A DNA stretch of 15,830 nt, from the NCBI GenBank assembly GCA_963626545.1, contig CAVFYJ010000080.1, positions 1 through 15,830 of the forward strand. Reading direction: 5' to 3'. Of the stretch, positions 13,821-15,830 are shown piece after piece. Numbering within the stretch: the stretch's first letter is position 1; every line of letters starts with the position of its first letter. The notes beneath the pieces were generated by a model. The model was not told the DNA's origin, did no database searches, and was given only the letters and a program-made list of their open reading frames with translations. Origin of the DNA: Anthropogastromicrobium sp963626545. GTDB lineage: Bacteria > Bacillota > Clostridia > Lachnospirales > Lachnospiraceae. The position numbers and the translations under genes are program-made.

Positions 13821-13861
13821 AAGAAGCAGGAGAAAATCGAGACGATTTTCTCCTGCTTCTT
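13821..13861. terminator. Long bidirectional terminator between ArsR and aspS
   Basis: A perfect 19-bp stem (13821-13839 with 13843-13861) has a 3-base loop (AGA). It starts 16 bases after the ArsR stop and 20 bases past the aspS stop, serving both convergent genes. T-tracts are internal to the stem rather than following it. Confidence 0.8.
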
Positions 13862-13881
13862 ATACATGCAAGAAAACAAAT

Positions 13882-15645
13882 TTACTCGTCCTTCTTGTCC
13901 TCAACGATCTTGATGTGAACATCTGCCAGCTGCTTCTCACTTACGGTAGCCGGTGCGCCCATCATAACATCCTGTGCATTCTTGTTCATTGGGAACGGAA
14001 TGATCTCACGGATGCTGTCCTCGCCTGCGATCAGCATAACCATACGGTCAACACCAGGTGCGATACCAGCGTGTGGCGGAGCACCATAGCAGAATGCGTT
14101 GTACATAGCCGGGAACTTTGCCTTAACGTCATCCTCGCCCAGACCAACTAACTCGAATGCCTTAACCATGATCTCCGGATCGTGGTTACGAACAGCACCA
14201 GAAGAAAGCTCAACGCCGTTGCAAACCAAATCGTACTGATATGCAAGAATATCAAGCGGATTCATGGTCTCAAGTGCCTGTAAGCCACCCTGCGGCATAG
14301 AGAATGGGTTATGGCAGAACTCTAACTCGCCAGACTCCTCACCGATCTCATACATCGGGAAGTCAACAACCCAGCAGAACTCATAGCAATCCTTCTTCAT
14401 ATAGCCATCGAAGGAAGCACCGATTGTCTTGCGGATTACACCTGCTGTCTTCTGAGCAGTCTTTAAGTCACCTGCGGACAGAGCAACAAAATCACCAGCC
14501 TTTAAGCCAAGTGCACTTACAACTGCATCCTTGTGATCAACAACAAACTTAGAAATTCCTCCAGTCAGCTCGCCCTTGTCATCCAGACGGAACCAGTAAG
14601 CCTTCTGGCCGCTTACAACCTCAACATCAGCGCACATCTTATCAATCTGCTTTCTGGTGCCCTTGAAGTTTTCAGCAACAACTGCCTTTACCTTATTTCC
14701 TGCAAATGGACCAAATCCACAATCTGCCAATACATCAGTAGCATCCTGAACGATCAGGCTGATACGAAGATCCGGCTTATCAGAGCCGTACTTGTCCATT
14801 GCTTCAAGATACGGAATTCTCTTAAACGGCGGCTTGGACGCCTCGTGATAAATGCCGTACTTTGCAAAAATTGGCGGAAGCACATCCTCAAGAATCTCAA
14901 ATACGTCTTCCTGATCGGCAAATGCCATCTCCATATCCAGCTGATAGAACTCACCCGGAGAACGGTCTGCTCTTGCATCTTCATCACGGAAGCACGGAGC
15001 GATCTGGAAATAACGGTCAAAACCGGAAGTCATTAACAACTGCTTGAACTGCTGAGGTGCCTGCGGCAGCGCATAGAACTTGCCCGGATGATTTCTGGCT
15101 GGAACCAGATAATCTCTTGCACCTTCTGGGGAAGAGCAGGTTAAGATCGGAGTGGTGATTTCCATGAAATCATGGCCGATCATAGAAGCACGAAGATCAG
15201 CAACAACCTTGCTTCTTAAAACGATCTTCGACTTTACTTCTGGATTTCTCAGGTCCAGATAACGGTACTTCAGACGCACATTCTCATCTGCATCCTTAGA
15301 ATGATTGATCTGGAACGGAAGCTCGTTGTAACGGCACTTTCCGAGAACGGTAAGCTTGCTTGGAACAACCTCGATCTCACCTGTTGGAAGATTCGGGTTC
15401 TTGGAACTACGCTCTCTGACGGTTCCAACGATCTCAATCGTAGACTCATAATTGATAGAAGACAGCTGCTCCATGATGTCCTCGGTCTCTACTACGATCT
15501 GAGTAGTTCCGTAAAAGTCTCTCAGAATCAAGAAACCAAGATTCTTGCTGACCTTACGGAGATTTTCATACCAGCCGACAAGCTTTACTTCCTCGCCGAC
15601 ATTTGCCAGTCTTAACTGGTCACAATTGTGTGTACGTCCCTGCAT
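13882..15645 (-). CDS. aspS: Aspartyl-tRNA synthetase
   Basis: 587 aa, normal for a bacterial AspRS. An N-terminal OB-fold anticodon-binding domain (1-105) is followed by the class II catalytic core. The core contains ITTPILTCSSPEGARDY (163-179), motif 2 FRDEDARADRSPGEF (219-233), an inserted GAD domain (about 280-420) and motif 3 PGVDRMVMLIAG near 530. It charges tRNA-Asp in the cytoplasm. The OB-fold strand that normally reads like RRRDLGSLIFIDMRD is altered and slightly shorter here (RKVSKNLGFLILRD). Motif 2 has SPGEF where E. coli has QPEF. It may therefore belong to a divergent subgroup or a second AspRS copy. Whether it also charges tRNA-Asn cannot be told. ATG is preceded by AAAGGA. 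Confidence 0.96.
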   Translation of the reverse strand: MQGRTHNCDQLRLANVGEEVKLVGWYENLRKVSKNLGFLILRDFYGTTQIVVETEDIMEQLSSINYESTIEIVGTVRERSSKNPNLPTGEIEVVPSKLTVLGKCRYNELPFQINHSKDADENVRLKYRYLDLRNPEVKSKIVLRSKVVADLRASMIGHDFMEITTPILTCSSPEGARDYLVPARNHPGKFYALPQAPQQFKQLLMTSGFDRYFQIAPCFRDEDARADRSPGEFYQLDMEMAFADQEDVFEILEDVLPPIFAKYGIYHEASKPPFKRIPYLEAMDKYGSDKPDLRISLIVQDATDVLADCGFGPFAGNKVKAVVAENFKGTRKQIDKMCADVEVVSGQKAYWFRLDDKGELTGGISKFVVDHKDAVVSALGLKAGDFVALSAGDLKTAQKTAGVIRKTIGASFDGYMKKDCYEFCWVVDFPMYEIGEESGELEFCHNPFSMPQGGLQALETMNPLDILAYQYDLVCNGVELSSGAVRNHDPEIMVKAFELVGLGEDDVKAKFPAMYNAFCYGAPPHAGIAPGVDRMVMLIAGEDSIREIIPFPMNKNAQDVMMGAPATVSEKQLADVHIKIVEDKKDE

Positions 15646-15697
15646 AGGTATTATATCCTTTCTGGATCACCTGTAGATTTAGATTTTTTTCGTTACG

Positions 15698-15726
15698 ATT
15701 ATATCATTCACATTGTTTAAAGTCAA
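15698..15726 (-). promoter_or_regulatory. Promoter of aspS
   Basis: TTGACT (15721-15726), a 17-base spacer and a perfect TATAAT (15698-15703) are read on the - strand about 50 bases before the ATG. No T-box leader elements are seen in the short transcript leader. Confidence 0.88.
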
Positions 15727-15830
15727 TAAGACCTGTCAATTACTCCCGTCCCTAAAGGGATCGGGGCTTGCTAAGGGTCCCGTTACCCGATAGGTATGAT
15801 ATGACACGAGGCCATATCAGAAGTTTGTAT
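15727..15830. other. Unassigned region with several short hairpins upstream of aspS
   Basis: No coding frame is recognisable. Hairpins include CCCG.TCCC/GGGA.CGGG around a TAAA loop (15745-15765, one bulge), GGGT/ACCC (15774-15787) and GATATG/CATATC (15798-15818). The stretch is richer in G+C than the intergenic DNA elsewhere. It lies upstream of the aspS promoter, so it is not the aspS leader; it could be the end of an RNA gene or a terminator area of a gene beyond the window. Confidence 0.35.

Noticed and set aside
15646..15830. T-box leader for aspS
   Set aside because: The strong promoter is only about 50 bases from the ATG and no AGGGTGG-type T-box sequence is present.
1..15830. CRISPR arrays, insertion sequences, transposases or phage genes
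   Set aside because: No repeat-spacer pattern, terminal inverted repeats or matching protein motifs were found.

Overview
The window looks like chromosomal DNA of a strictly anaerobic, low-to-moderate GC Firmicute, most likely a Lachnospiraceae-type gut or rumen clostridium. This rests on the domain content (rubrerythrin/rubredoxin oxidative-stress fusion, UgpC-A-E-B type ABC transporter, SdpR-like ArsR regulator), purine-rich Shine-Dalgarno sites, sigma-A type promoters (TTGACT-17-TATAAT) and the absence of an encoded CCA in the tRNA. The species cannot be named from the sequence alone.

Layout. 107-2103 (+): a two-gene, 1-nt-overlapping unit. It encodes a three-domain membrane protein (HMA metal-binding domain, DsbD/UreH-like thiol-relay membrane domain, cupredoxin-like C-terminus) and a DUF2318 lipoprotein, probably a metal-handling or extracytoplasmic redox pair. 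2236-3456 (-): a four-module flavin reductase-rubredoxin-rubrerythrin-rubredoxin fusion with a strong promoter, an operator-like palindrome, and a near-ideal internal ribosome binding site exactly at the start of the rubrerythrin half. 3571-3879 (-): decayed fragment of a response-regulator receiver domain. 3976-4048 (-): tRNA-Lys(CUU) with its own promoter and terminator.

4279-12319 (-): seven collinear genes form the core of the window. ATPase (UgpC-like), two permeases (UgpA/UgpE-like) and a UgpB-like solute-binding protein come first, then a terminator-like hairpin, then a short beta-CASP-like metallo-beta-lactamase hydrolase, SurE nucleotidase and a 5'-nucleotidase-family phosphoesterase. 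All three hydrolases lack signal peptides. My reading (inference) is an organophosphate, nucleotide or oligonucleotide scavenging locus: import by the ABC transporter, then cytoplasmic hydrolysis and dephosphorylation. Three exact 10-bp-phased repeats resembling PhoP boxes lie just upstream of the solute-binding protein gene, which fits phosphate-starvation control.

12490-13804: a COG0523 (CobW-type) G3E GTPase with a C-x3-C motif in place of the usual CxCC (-) and a divergent SdpR-like ArsR repressor (+), separated by overlapping promoters and a perfect AT-rich palindrome; probably an autoregulated metal-related pair. 13882-15645 (-): aspartyl-tRNA synthetase, separated from the ArsR gene by a 19-bp-stem bidirectional terminator, with a textbook promoter upstream. 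The last ~100 bases hold several small hairpins that I cannot assign.
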